From Stutzerimonas stutzeri TS44 (GTDB taxonomy: Bacteria; Pseudomonadota; Gammaproteobacteria; Pseudomonadales; Pseudomonadaceae): a stretch of DNA of 64,000 bases. A program made the translations under genes and the position numbers. Position 1 is the first letter of the stretch. Every line of letters begins with the position of its first letter. The notes beneath the pieces are model-generated. The model was given only the letters and a program-made list of their open reading frames with translations, did not search any database and had not been told where the DNA came from. The stretch lies in NCBI GenBank assembly GCA_000263395.1, contig AJXE01000013.1:56587-120586 (forward strand). The letters run 5' to 3'. Below, one piece after another: positions 29,887 through 37,086 of the stretch.

Positions 29887-30306
29887 TCAGTGTGCGCGCC
29901 GGCTTTCCAGCGCAGTGAAGAGCAACATTCCGCCGAGCATCGCCACGACGAACAGTGCGACCTGCCAGTGCCCGGACAGCAGCATCGCCAGCGCCGGGCC
30001 AGGACAGATACCGGCGATACCCCAGCCAATGCCGAACAGCAGACTGCCACCGATCAGGCGCCGATCCAGCTCACGCTTTTCCGGCAGGCGCATCGGCGCA
30101 TCGAACAGCGAGGTGGCATGGCGCCGCGCCCAGCCGAACGGCAGCAGCGCCACCCCAATGGCACCGCCCATCACCAGCGCCAGCGAGGGGTCCCAGGCGC
30201 CGGCCAGGTCGAGAAAACCGATCACCTTGGCCGGATTGGCCATGCCCGACAGCAGCAGGCCGATACCGAACAGCAGACCCGCGGCAAATGCAGTCAGCTT
30301 GCGCAT
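29887..30306 (-). CDS. YeeE/YedE half-transporter, C-terminal half (PmpB-like)
   Basis: The 139-residue membrane protein has four hydrophobic segments and the second-half signature of the YeeE sulfur-compound channel: SGMANPAKVIGFLDLAG and GWGIAGICPGPAL with a conserved cysteine. In E. coli YeeE both halves are one protein that imports thiosulfate; here they are two genes separated by 2 nt. The neighbouring BigR-type repressor implies induction by sulfide or persulfide. Confidence 0.82.
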   Translation of the reverse strand: MRKLTAFAAGLLFGIGLLLSGMANPAKVIGFLDLAGAWDPSLALVMGGAIGVALLPFGWARRHATSLFDAPMRLPEKRELDRRLIGGSLLFGIGWGIAGICPGPALAMLLSGHWQVALFVVAMLGGMLLFTALESRRAH

Positions 30307-30308
30307 GT

Positions 30309-30743
30309 TCAGGCTCCGACAAGATGGCGAATGACGAAAACGGTTGCGAAGCCCGCCGCCATGAAGGCCAGGGTCGCGACGATGGAACGCGCCGAGAGGC
30401 GCGAGATGCCGCACACGCCATGTCCGCTGGTGCAACCGGCGCCATAGCGCGTCCCCACGCCCACCAGCAGGCCGGCGATGAGCAGGCCCAGCCAGTCGGT
30501 CTGGAACTCCATCGCCGGCCATTCGCCCGCCATCAACCACAGCAGCGGCGCCAGCAAGATGCCGAGCAGGAACAGCGCCTTCTCGCCCCGCCCCTCCGCC
30601 TTGCGCTCCAGCAGACTGGCGAGCAGGCCACTGATGCCGGCGATGCGGCCGTTGAGCATGACGAACAGAGCGGCCGCCAGCCCGATCAGCGCGCCGCCGG
30701 CCAATGCCGACCAAGGGGTGAAGCTGGCCCAATCGATAGTCAT
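30309..30743 (-). CDS. YeeE/YedE half-transporter, N-terminal half (PmpA-like)
   Basis: The 144-residue membrane protein has the first-half YeeE signature: [29 protein letters not shown] and [16 protein letters not shown], whose two cysteines line the transport path in YeeE. It pairs with the next gene. The ATG at 30743 overlaps the ArsR stop by 4 nt, so the repressor and transporter are translated together. A close paralogue is found at 61384-61815 in the integrated element. Confidence 0.85.
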   Translation of the reverse strand: MTIDWASFTPWSALAGGALIGLAAALFVMLNGRIAGISGLLASLLERKAEGRGEKALFLLGILLAPLLWLMAGEWPAMEFQTDWLGLLIAGLLVGVGTRYGAGCTSGHGVCGISRLSARSIVATLAFMAAGFATVFVIRHLVGA

Positions 30744-31063
30744 TGCTCTCTCCCGCAGAAAAGCTGGTAAAGGGTGGCGATAACCGCCAGCGCCTCGGGA
30801 CTGCTGATCCGGTAGAAAATCTGCTTGCCGTCGCGACGGGTCTCCACCAGCCCCTCGCGCCGTAGCACCGCCAACTGTTGCGACAGCGTCGGCTGCTGGA
30901 TACCGAGCAGTTGTTCCAGGTCGCTGACGTTGCGCTCGCCCTGGCTCAACTGACACAGCAGCAACAGCCGGTCCGGATTGGCGAGCGTGCGCAGAAGCTG
31001 GCCTGCGGCCGCCGCACTGGCGCGCAAGCGCTGGATGTCCAGTTCGGAGGAAACGAGAGTCAT
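30740..31063 (-). CDS. ArsR-family repressor, BigR/SqrR type
   Basis: The 107-residue winged-helix repressor has [14 protein letters not shown], the recognition helix [16 protein letters not shown] and the wing TRRDGKQIFYRI. Cys37 and Cys103 occupy the two positions that form a di- or tetrasulfide link in BigR/SqrR/YgaV, so it is predicted to leave DNA when persulfides rise. It is the first gene of the operon with the YeeE halves and DUF2892. The AT-rich dyad just upstream is its likely operator. Confidence 0.87.
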   Translation of the reverse strand: MTLVSSELDIQRLRASAAAAGQLLRTLANPDRLLLLCQLSQGERNVSDLEQLLGIQQPTLSQQLAVLRREGLVETRRDGKQIFYRISSPEALAVIATLYQLFCGREQ

Positions 31064-31088
31064 GGAGTACACTTTCACAAAAGACAAT

Positions 31089-31107
31089 ATATTAATACAT
31101 ATAATAT
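31089..31107. promoter_or_regulatory. AT-rich dyad, candidate operator of the BigR-type repressor
   Basis: ATATTA, seven bases, TAATAT, 26 nt upstream of the repressor ATG, in an A/T-rich island of otherwise high-GC DNA. BigR-type repressors bind AT-rich dyads overlapping the -10 region of their own promoter. Confidence 0.6.
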
Positions 31108-31243
31108 TTAGGCAATCCACTTGTCAACAGGACAGTAGTCAACGCCTGCTGCCGTCGCTAGGATGCCCCCACCGGTATATGCCCCGCCCCACGCAATGCA
31201 CTCGCGCCGGTAATCTGTTCGTTTCTTCCCGCCGAGGTGATTG

Positions 31244-31528
31244 ATGGAAGACCAAGCAATACCGCCGACCGACATGCAGGACCAGCAGCAGGCCATGCTC
31301 AAGCGGTTGGCTCGGGTCGAAGGCCAGATTCGCGGCATCCAGGCGATGATCAAGCGTGGCGAGGAATGCGAGGCCATTGCCCAGCAGTTCTCGGCCGCCC
31401 GCAGCGCGCTGGACAAGACCTATCGGCTGATGCTGACCTGCCTGCTCGAGGAGGCGCTGCACGACCAGGAACAGGACACCGCCGCCGCATTGGAGCGCGT
31501 GCGCAGCATCTTCACCAAGTACACCTGA
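31244..31528 (+). CDS. CsoR/FrmR-superfamily repressor
   Basis: The 94-residue all-helical protein has the family core LKRLARVEGQIRGIQAMI (DNA-binding Arg/Lys) and the conserved cysteine Cys42 in EECEAIAQQ. A second cysteine, Cys66, lies one place before the usual metal-ligand His, which is absent, as is the second copper-ligand Cys; this argues against copper sensing and fits a thiol/persulfide sensor such as CstR, though the spacing is not that of S. aureus CstR. The ATG at 31244 has GAGGTG upstream. A strong hairpin follows. It is the last chromosomal gene before the integrated element. Confidence 0.82.
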   Translation: MEDQAIPPTDMQDQQQAMLKRLARVEGQIRGIQAMIKRGEECEAIAQQFSAARSALDKTYRLMLTCLLEEALHDQEQDTAAALERVRSIFTKYT

Positions 31529-31603
31529 ACGAACGCCGAACCTGCCGCGTAGCGATGCGGCAGAGCGGAAAAAAAGCGGACGCGGGAAATTACAGGCACA
31601 AAA

Positions 31604-31625
31604 AAAGCGACCCTAAGGTCGCTTT
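31604..31625. terminator. Strong bidirectional terminator at the element boundary
   Basis: Stem 31604-31612 with 31617-31625, with seven A residues on the left and T residues on the right. Read on the minus strand it has the long T run expected of a terminator downstream of the original tRNA-Gly gene, whose 3' end is copied 40 nt further on; on the plus strand it ends the CsoR-like gene. Confidence 0.85.
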
Positions 31626-31664
31626 CTTGTCTTCAGATACCTGTCACGACACCTGAAGTGAATT

Positions 31665-31682
31665 TGGAGCGGGAAACGAGAC
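31665..31682 (-). other. Integration attachment site (attR type), 3' end of tRNA-Gly(GCC)
   Basis: On the minus strand the 18 bases read GTCTCGTTTCCCGCTCCA, the exact 3' end of bacterial tRNA-Gly(GCC) and the core of the ICEclc attachment site. Only this end of the tRNA is present: bases to the right do not continue the tRNA, so this is the copy made on integration, the intact tRNA being at the other end outside the window. Host sequence lies to the left and the element to the right. Confidence 0.88.
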
Positions 31683-32099
31683 TAGAGCCTAGCCTTCAAC
31701 CTTTTGATTTAAAAGGGGTTTCCGCTTCCGCTGTTTGATTAGCGGACACAAGTATGGACTTATCTGGACAGGCAGGCAACCCCCACGCCAATTTTATTCC
31801 AAGATAGTTCACAGACAGCTACTGGCTTCCTGCAGCCTGGCACCTTCGCCCGGGCATGATGGGCTACAGGCACAGGTCCGATCCTTTATCCCTCTTCAAC
31901 CCCATCGCCACTACTCCATTTGGGACGTAGTGCTCAATCCTGACAATGCTACTCCCATCGACGGAGACCCCGTGCGAATTGTCTACGCCTGTTCCTGTCT
32001 GGTTCACTATCTGACTTTTAAGAACAAAAACTGACCAATGTCCGATTGTTGCGCTCTGTACCTTTGGACAAACTCACAACACGGTAAGGCAGCTACGGT
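31683..32099. other. Element end without recognisable gene
   Basis: About 417 nt from the attachment site to the LysR-type gene. A 99-codon frame at 31735-32034 starts only at a TTG, lacks a ribosome site and has no recognisable sequence; I regard it as non-coding. The part before 32100 is A/T-rich and presumably contains the LysR promoter. Confidence 0.5.
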
Positions 32100-32999
32100 A
32101 TGAGAATACGTCACCTGCGCTACTTCCTGGTTGTGGCCGAAGAACTGAGCTTTTCGCGGGCTGCAACCAGAGTCCATATTGAGCCTTCCCCCCTCTCGCG
32201 GGCGATCAAAGAACTGGAATCAGAGCTAGGAACCCGCCTGTTCCATCGCATCCAAGGGCGTATTCGCCTGACCTGGGCTGGAGAGGTATTTCAGGAGGAA
32301 GCACGCCATGTGCTTATGCGCATGGATGGAGCACGAGCACGAGTACATGCTGCAGCAAGAGGATTTCGTGGTCGGTTGCGTATCGGCTTAGCCGATAACC
32401 TTGCACAGCCAAGACTGACCAGGTTATTGGCGTGTTGTCGTGAGGAGGAGCCCCTCACAGAGATAAAGATCGTAGAAATGACTGTCAGCGAAATGGTCAA
32501 AGCCCTAGACCACGACCAGATTGATGCTGGTTTCACTGTGCATACTGAGCCCGGTAGTAGGCTCATCAAGGAAGTGGTCTGGACAGATCGTCCTGCTATC
32601 GCGATCCCTCGGAACCACCCACTTCTTTCTCTCGATAAAATACCGCTTCGCGAGGTTGCCCGACATCCGTTGATTCTCTGCCATCCTGAACGGTGCTCGG
32701 GCGGGCACGATGTCATTCGCAATTGGTTCTGCGCCCCCACATTGCCATCACTTAACGTCGCCGAATACGTTTCAGGTCACGAACCCATGATGATGCTTGT
32801 GGCCGCAGGCTACGGTATTGGCGTAGGGCTGTCGTCGCAGGCCACCCTGTACAAGCACTCCGACGTCATCATACGCCCTGTCACCGACGACGTACCCAGC
32901 ACAGCGACCGTCATTGCCATGCTGGACAAGCCTCCATCGGATGAGCTGGCTAGGTTCATCGCGCGAGCCCTGCAAGTTGGTGCAGCACCAACTATTTGA
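32100..32999 (+). CDS. LysR-type transcriptional regulator of the element
   Basis: The 299-residue protein has the LysR helix-turn-helix at residues 1-60 (RHLRYFLVVAEELSFSRAATR, then LSRAIKELESELGTRLF) and a full effector domain with the usual GRLRIGLAD start and AGYGIGVGL near residue 240. In ICEclc a LysR-type activator, TciR, sits at the same end of the element and starts the cascade to transfer competence; position suggests the same role, which sequence alone cannot prove. It reads towards alpA with a 473-nt gap. Confidence 0.85.
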   Translation: MRIRHLRYFLVVAEELSFSRAATRVHIEPSPLSRAIKELESELGTRLFHRIQGRIRLTWAGEVFQEEARHVLMRMDGARARVHAAARGFRGRLRIGLADNLAQPRLTRLLACCREEEPLTEIKIVEMTVSEMVKALDHDQIDAGFTVHTEPGSRLIKEVVWTDRPAIAIPRNHPLLSLDKIPLREVARHPLILCHPERCSGGHDVIRNWFCAPTLPSLNVAEYVSGHEPMMMLVAAGYGIGVGLSSQATLYKHSDVIIRPVTDDVPSTATVIAMLDKPPSDELARFIARALQVGAAPTI

Positions 33000-33472
33000 T
33001 AAACCTTTCTCAAAATGAGATGTATGGCTCCGTGCCAGCAACCAGAGCCCTACTGTTTTCGTCAGATCCCTGACTGTAAAAGTCAGCTGAGTCCAGACTA
33101 AACACCAGCCACAACGCACTACGAGTGCGGCACCGCACCACTCAGCTCTAACCACAACAAAGCTTATTTTGCACATGACACTTTCTGTCACCGGCATGAC
33201 AAAAAATACTGGGGCTTCCGCTCGTCGGTCTTCCAGAGGTTAGGTGTGCCTTTTACTCTTGATCGCTCCAAAGACTTTACCAATATGGAACGCATACGGG
33301 TCAGCTTGACGTTGTGTGTCCTCAGATTAGTAGAAATCGGATCAGCGAACGCAGTCGCTCTCCGATGAATCCGGTGGTCAGCAAGATCCGATTCTTTGGT
33401 GCACACATGCAGTGTGGCTCATCTACTCGAGTCACGCCTACGAGTGCTACCAAGCATAAAGGAGTGACCACC
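33000..33472. promoter_or_regulatory. Control region upstream of alpA
   Basis: No gene is seen in these 473 nt. A weak sigma-70-like pair TTGACG (33306-33311) and TAGTAG (33328-33333, 16-bp spacer) points to alpA. Several short dyads (CTGAC/GTCAG near 33066-33095; TGACA repeats near 33177-33202) could be regulator sites. In ICEclc this is the region that integrates the bistable switch. Confidence 0.35.
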
Positions 33473-33685
33473 ATGTCCACCGAGCACACCTTCTCAATCG
33501 CGGATCGACGCATTCTGCGTCGCGCAGAAGTTGAAGCCAAAACTGGATTCAAACGCGCACATATTTACAATCTGATGAAGGACGGAAAATTTCCCAAGGC
33601 CTTACGTCTAGGTATCCGCGCTGTCGGCTGGGATTCAGCTGAAATCGACCAATGGATTACCGAACGTCTCCAAGAGCGCGCTTGA
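33473..33685 (+). CDS. alpA: AlpA-family DNA-binding protein
   Basis: The 70-residue protein is an AlpA/excisionase-type winged helix: RRAEVEAKTGFKRAHIYNLMKDGKFPKALRL followed by GWDSAEIDQWITERL, nearly the complete family consensus. A strong AAAGGAG site precedes the ATG. It is the first gene of the alpA-parA-HicA-like-parB-DUF2857 run; in ICEclc the alpA promoter drives the operon that makes the activator BisDC. Direct function may be excision or regulation. Confidence 0.88.
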   Translation: MSTEHTFSIADRRILRRAEVEAKTGFKRAHIYNLMKDGKFPKALRLGIRAVGWDSAEIDQWITERLQERA

Positions 33686-33715
33686 CATCGCTCCACTGCC
33701 CAAGAGGAGCGAGTC

Positions 33716-34579
33716 ATGCAAGTGATCGCCATCATTTCGACCAAGGGCGGCGTTGGCAAGACGACCGTCGCCGCCAACCTGGGAGGCTTCCTCGCTGACG
33801 CAGGCAAGCGCGTGCTCCTGCTCGATCTGGATGGTCAGCCCACGCTGTCGTCCTACTACGAGCTAGCAAGCCGTGCCCCGAACGGCATCTACGAGCTGCT
33901 GGCATTCAACGAGAGAACACTGCCGCACCTGGTTTCGCACACCATCATCGAGGGACTTGATGTGGTGCTATCCAATGACGAGCACCAGCAACTGGGAACA
34001 TTGCTGCTGCACGCAGCGGATGGACGCTTGCGGCTACGCAACCTGCTGTCATTGTTCCAGCCACATTACGACGTGATGCTGATCGACACACAAGGTGCCC
34101 GCAGCGTTTTACTTGAGATGGCCATGCTCGCCGCTGACTTCGCCGTGTCACCGATCACTCCGGAAATTCTGGCAGCCCGCGAACTTCGGCGCGGCACGCT
34201 CCAACTTGTCGACGCAATCGCCGCTTACCGCTACCTGGGCATCCAACCGCCACCGCTGCATTTGCTGATCAACCGCGTTCCGGCCGTTTCGTCGAGCGCC
34301 AGGTTGGTCCAGCAAACGCTGCGCCTCATCTTCCGTGAACATAACGAGATCCAGATTCTGCGTACTGAAGTACCGGCCATCGAGGCATTTTCTCGTGCTG
34401 CAACAGCAGGCCAGCCGGTACATCGCATCGAACACCGGCGTCCGTCCGGGCGTCAGGCACCCGCGGCGCTGGAGACCATGCGTACCCTGGCAACCGAACT
34501 CTGCCCGCATTGGCAGGAGCAGTTTGCCCAGGTGACCGGCCGGATCGACAGGAGGCGAAGCCATGTCGAGCGTCCATGA
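33716..34579 (+). CDS. parA: ParA/Soj-family partition ATPase
   Basis: The 287-residue ATPase has a deviant Walker A KGGVGKTT at residues 10-17, LLLDLDGQPTLSSYY (A' motif) and MLIDTQGARS (Walker B). It is the ICE-type ParA, expected to act with the downstream ParB-like protein in maintaining the excised element or in regulation. The C-terminus is Arg-rich. It overlaps the next small gene by 17 nt, so translation is coupled. Confidence 0.9.
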   Translation: MQVIAIISTKGGVGKTTVAANLGGFLADAGKRVLLLDLDGQPTLSSYYELASRAPNGIYELLAFNERTLPHLVSHTIIEGLDVVLSNDEHQQLGTLLLHAADGRLRLRNLLSLFQPHYDVMLIDTQGARSVLLEMAMLAADFAVSPITPEILAARELRRGTLQLVDAIAAYRYLGIQPPPLHLLINRVPAVSSSARLVQQTLRLIFREHNEIQILRTEVPAIEAFSRAATAGQPVHRIEHRRPSGRQAPAALETMRTLATELCPHWQEQFAQVTGRIDRRRSHVERP

Positions 34580-34799
34580 CCTGTGCCGTTGCCACAATCG
34601 GCTGTTAACGCTGATCGAGTTTGCCTTGGAGGATGGCTGGGAGGTCAGTCGCACATCCGGAGGCCACCTGAAATTCGTGAAGACGGGCCTGCCACCGATA
34701 TTCACCAGCTCGACGGCAAGCGATCGCCGTGCAAGCCAGAATGCCTGGGCACAACTGCGCCGGGCAGAGCGGGGCCTATCGGGAGGTCAAGATGGCTGA
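34563..34799 (+). CDS. HicA-like small protein (ICEclc shi position)
   Basis: The 78-residue protein contains LIEFALEDGWEVSRTSGGHLKFVK, which resembles the HicA mRNA-interferase fold (alpha-beta with the catalytic His in a GGHxKF-type strand). In ICEclc a small gene called shi, which hampers growth of transfer-competent cells, lies between parA and parB; position and size agree. No HicB antitoxin is beside it. Start overlaps parA and the stop overlaps the ParB-like gene by 8 nt. Toxicity is an inference. Confidence 0.65.
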   Translation: MSSVHDLCRCHNRLLTLIEFALEDGWEVSRTSGGHLKFVKTGLPPIFTSSTASDRRASQNAWAQLRRAERGLSGGQDG

Positions 34800-36501
34800 C
34801 GTCACGCCTCAGGAAATGGCCGGCAAGCTGATGGCCGATGCGTTCTCTCGCAGCGGTCCCACTGCACAGGGACTGAGCGATCCCGCCGTGGAAACGCCGA
34901 TGGTTGTCACGCTAGACGATCTGCGCCCCTACGAGCTTGATCCACGTATTACGCGCAATCCTCTCTACGATGAAATCAAGGCCTCAATCCGGGAGCGGGG
35001 TCTGGATGCACCGCCATCGATCACTCGGCGGCCCGGTGCCGATCATTACATCATCCGCAATGGCGGCAACACCCGACTGGCGATTCTGCGCGAGCTCTGG
35101 GCGGAGACTAAGGATCAAAGATTTTTCCGTATCCCGAGCCTGTTCCGCCCTTGGCCAGAGCGCGGTGAAATCATTGCGCTGACCGGACACCTGGCCGAAA
35201 ACGAACTGCATGGTGGACTGACCTTCATCGAGCGAGCGCTGGGTGTCGAAAAAGCGCGTGAGCTGTACGAGCAGGAGATCGGCAAGACGCTCTCTCAGTC
35301 GGAACTCGCTCGCCGCCTCACCGCTGACGGCTACCCGATCCCGCAGCCTCACATCAGCCGTATGCAGGACACGGTGCGCTACCTCCTGCCCACCATCCCA
35401 AACGTCTTGTACAACGGACTGGGAAGGCACCAAGTCGAAAGGCTGGCGGTACTGCGCAAAGCCGCCGAGTTCACCTGGGAAAAACAGGCAAGCGGCAAGC
35501 CATTGGGTGTCGACTTCGAAACGCTGTTCCACGACGTCCTAGCACCGTTCGACACACAGCCCGCAGTCTTTTCGACCAGGCGAGTCCAAGACGAACTGAT
35601 CGGGCAAATGGCAGAGCTGCTCGAAGCCGACTACAACGCGCTGGAACTGGACATCGACAACACCGAGCACCGTCAGCGTGCAGTAAACACCCCGCCACCT
35701 TCAGTCGAAGCTACGCCCGCTATCGCCATCCCCGAAACCGGCGCTGTGCCTCCCCCAAAATCGACTTCGACTCGGCACGATGATGCTGCGGTACATTCAC
35801 CAAGCACTGCAGCTACGGACACGGCAACACCGCCAACGCCAGTACAGCCGCATGAGCCGCATGAGCCGGATGCTGCCCTGAGTAACCCTGATCGCGAGGA
35901 CATTACAGACGCGCAACTTCAGGGCCATATCGTTTCACCTGTCGCCAGCACCGAACGTCTGCAAGCGATCCAGCATCTGGTGGCCGAGCAAACCGGCGAA
36001 CCCATGCCGGGGTTTGCAGAAAATGTATTGCAAGCCATCCCCGTCCAGGCCGGCAGTGGGCTCTTTCCGATCAGCGATGTCTGGTACATCGATCCAGGGC
36101 TGGACTCACCGGATCGGCTACGTATCCACATCGCACAATTTGCACGGGAAATCGCAGAGGAAGCCGACCTGACCGACTGCATCGAACCACTCAATGCCGA
36201 CATCGGCTTCACCTGCAGGGCTTCCACACAGGGCACTAGCGCACTTTCGGTGTTTGAGCGAACGGTATTGGCCCTGCTGCGCGCATTGAGTACCCATTAC
36301 GACGCAGAGTCATCCGTATTCGATCACGACGACTTCATGCTGGACGATGGTTTGGGATCACTGATGCATGGGACCGACATCAGTGACACAGCAACTCGCT
36401 CCCGCCTGAGCGACGACGGCTTGGTCAAGTTCTTCCGCCTGGTCCGGCTGGCACGCCGACTTCGTGACCTGGATACCAATCCCGATGAGACCGGCCACTG
36501 A
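34792..36501 (+). CDS. ParB-like protein, likely BisD of the transfer-competence activator
   Basis: The 569-residue protein has an N-terminal ParB/Srx nuclease-like domain (about residues 35-140: VTLDDLRPYELDPRITRNP, then RNGGNTRLAIL, then GHLAENELHGGLTF), followed by a helix-turn-helix region (LSQSELARRLTADGYPIPQPHISRM), a proline/acid-rich linker (about 310-385) and a C-terminal domain of about 170 residues that I cannot assign. In ICEclc the ParB-type protein BisD with BisC activates promoters of conjugation genes. GGGAGG precedes the ATG at 34792. The linker and unknown C-terminus distinguish it from chromosomal ParB. Confidence 0.82.
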   Translation: MADVTPQEMAGKLMADAFSRSGPTAQGLSDPAVETPMVVTLDDLRPYELDPRITRNPLYDEIKASIRERGLDAPPSITRRPGADHYIIRNGGNTRLAILRELWAETKDQRFFRIPSLFRPWPERGEIIALTGHLAENELHGGLTFIERALGVEKARELYEQEIGKTLSQSELARRLTADGYPIPQPHISRMQDTVRYLLPTIPNVLYNGLGRHQVERLAVLRKAAEFTWEKQASGKPLGVDFETLFHDVLAPFDTQPAVFSTRRVQDELIGQMAELLEADYNALELDIDNTEHRQRAVNTPPPSVEATPAIAIPETGAVPPPKSTSTRHDDAAVHSPSTAATDTATPPTPVQPHEPHEPDAALSNPDREDITDAQLQGHIVSPVASTERLQAIQHLVAEQTGEPMPGFAENVLQAIPVQAGSGLFPISDVWYIDPGLDSPDRLRIHIAQFAREIAEEADLTDCIEPLNADIGFTCRASTQGTSALSVFERTVLALLRALSTHYDAESSVFDHDDFMLDDGLGSLMHGTDISDTATRSRLSDDGLVKFFRLVRLARRLRDLDTNPDETGH

Positions 36502-36519
36502 CAAGGTCAGGAGAGAACC

Positions 36520-37080
36520 ATGTTGGCACCCCACCCACTGAATCAAGCTGTCGTGGCTCAAGCATTGCACGACCTACGCAACGGTCAACTGCGTCGCTGC
36601 CTGGCGATGGGATTCAGTGAGCGGGAGCTGGACGTCCTGAAGCAACCGACACTGGTGAACCTCTTAGTCGATGCCAAAGTGCCCTGGTGTTCGGTGACGG
36701 TCAATCGTGAGGTGCTGTGGCGACTCCTGAGCCAGATGCACGACATCGAGCAAGAGATTGCCACGATTGATCGCATGCTGCGCTTGGGAGCCAGTACAGA
36801 AATGGTCAGCAAGTTCTATGGTTTGACCCATCAAGAGGTGGCACTGCGTCGCGACATCATCGGCTTGCCCAAACGCAAAGGCCGGCACCACGTCTTGAAT
36901 GAAGACCAGGAGATGACCCTGTGGAAGCACTGGAAGTCTGCTGTTGAAGAACGAAGCATCGCACTGGACGACGACAGCGCGATGCTGGAATTGGTGATGG
37001 ACCTGGCCGAAGATTTGGCGTTGCCCATATCCGTGATCTGGGCCGCGATACGGAGCTGGATCGACCAAGGTCTGGTGTAG
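36520..37080 (+). CDS. DUF2857 protein, likely BisC of the transfer-competence activator
   Basis: The 186-residue protein is rich in charged helices and contains RRDIIGLPKRKGRHHVLNE, with a helix-turn-helix-like part preceding (SKFYGLTHQEVALRRD). DUF2857 proteins are found only in ICEs of this type; BisC of ICEclc has remote similarity to the flagellar activator FlhC. A GGAG site lies before the ATG. It follows the ParB-like gene by 18 nt and precedes the STY4528-family gene by 6 nt. Confidence 0.78.
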   Translation: MLAPHPLNQAVVAQALHDLRNGQLRRCLAMGFSERELDVLKQPTLVNLLVDAKVPWCSVTVNREVLWRLLSQMHDIEQEIATIDRMLRLGASTEMVSKFYGLTHQEVALRRDIIGLPKRKGRHHVLNEDQEMTLWKHWKSAVEERSIALDDDSAMLELVMDLAEDLALPISVIWAAIRSWIDQGLV

Positions 37081-37086
37081 CCAGCC

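Noticed and set aside
31665..31690. A full tRNA-Gly gene at the element boundary
   Set aside because: Only the 3'-terminal 18-19 bases are present; the T-arm, anticodon and D-arm sequences do not continue.
31735..32034. 99-codon frame between the attachment site and the LysR-type gene
   Set aside because: TTG start without ribosome site, unusual composition, no recognisable sequence.
34563..34799. A classic HicAB toxin-antitoxin pair
   Set aside because: No HicB-like antitoxin gene adjoins; the following frame is the ParB-like protein.
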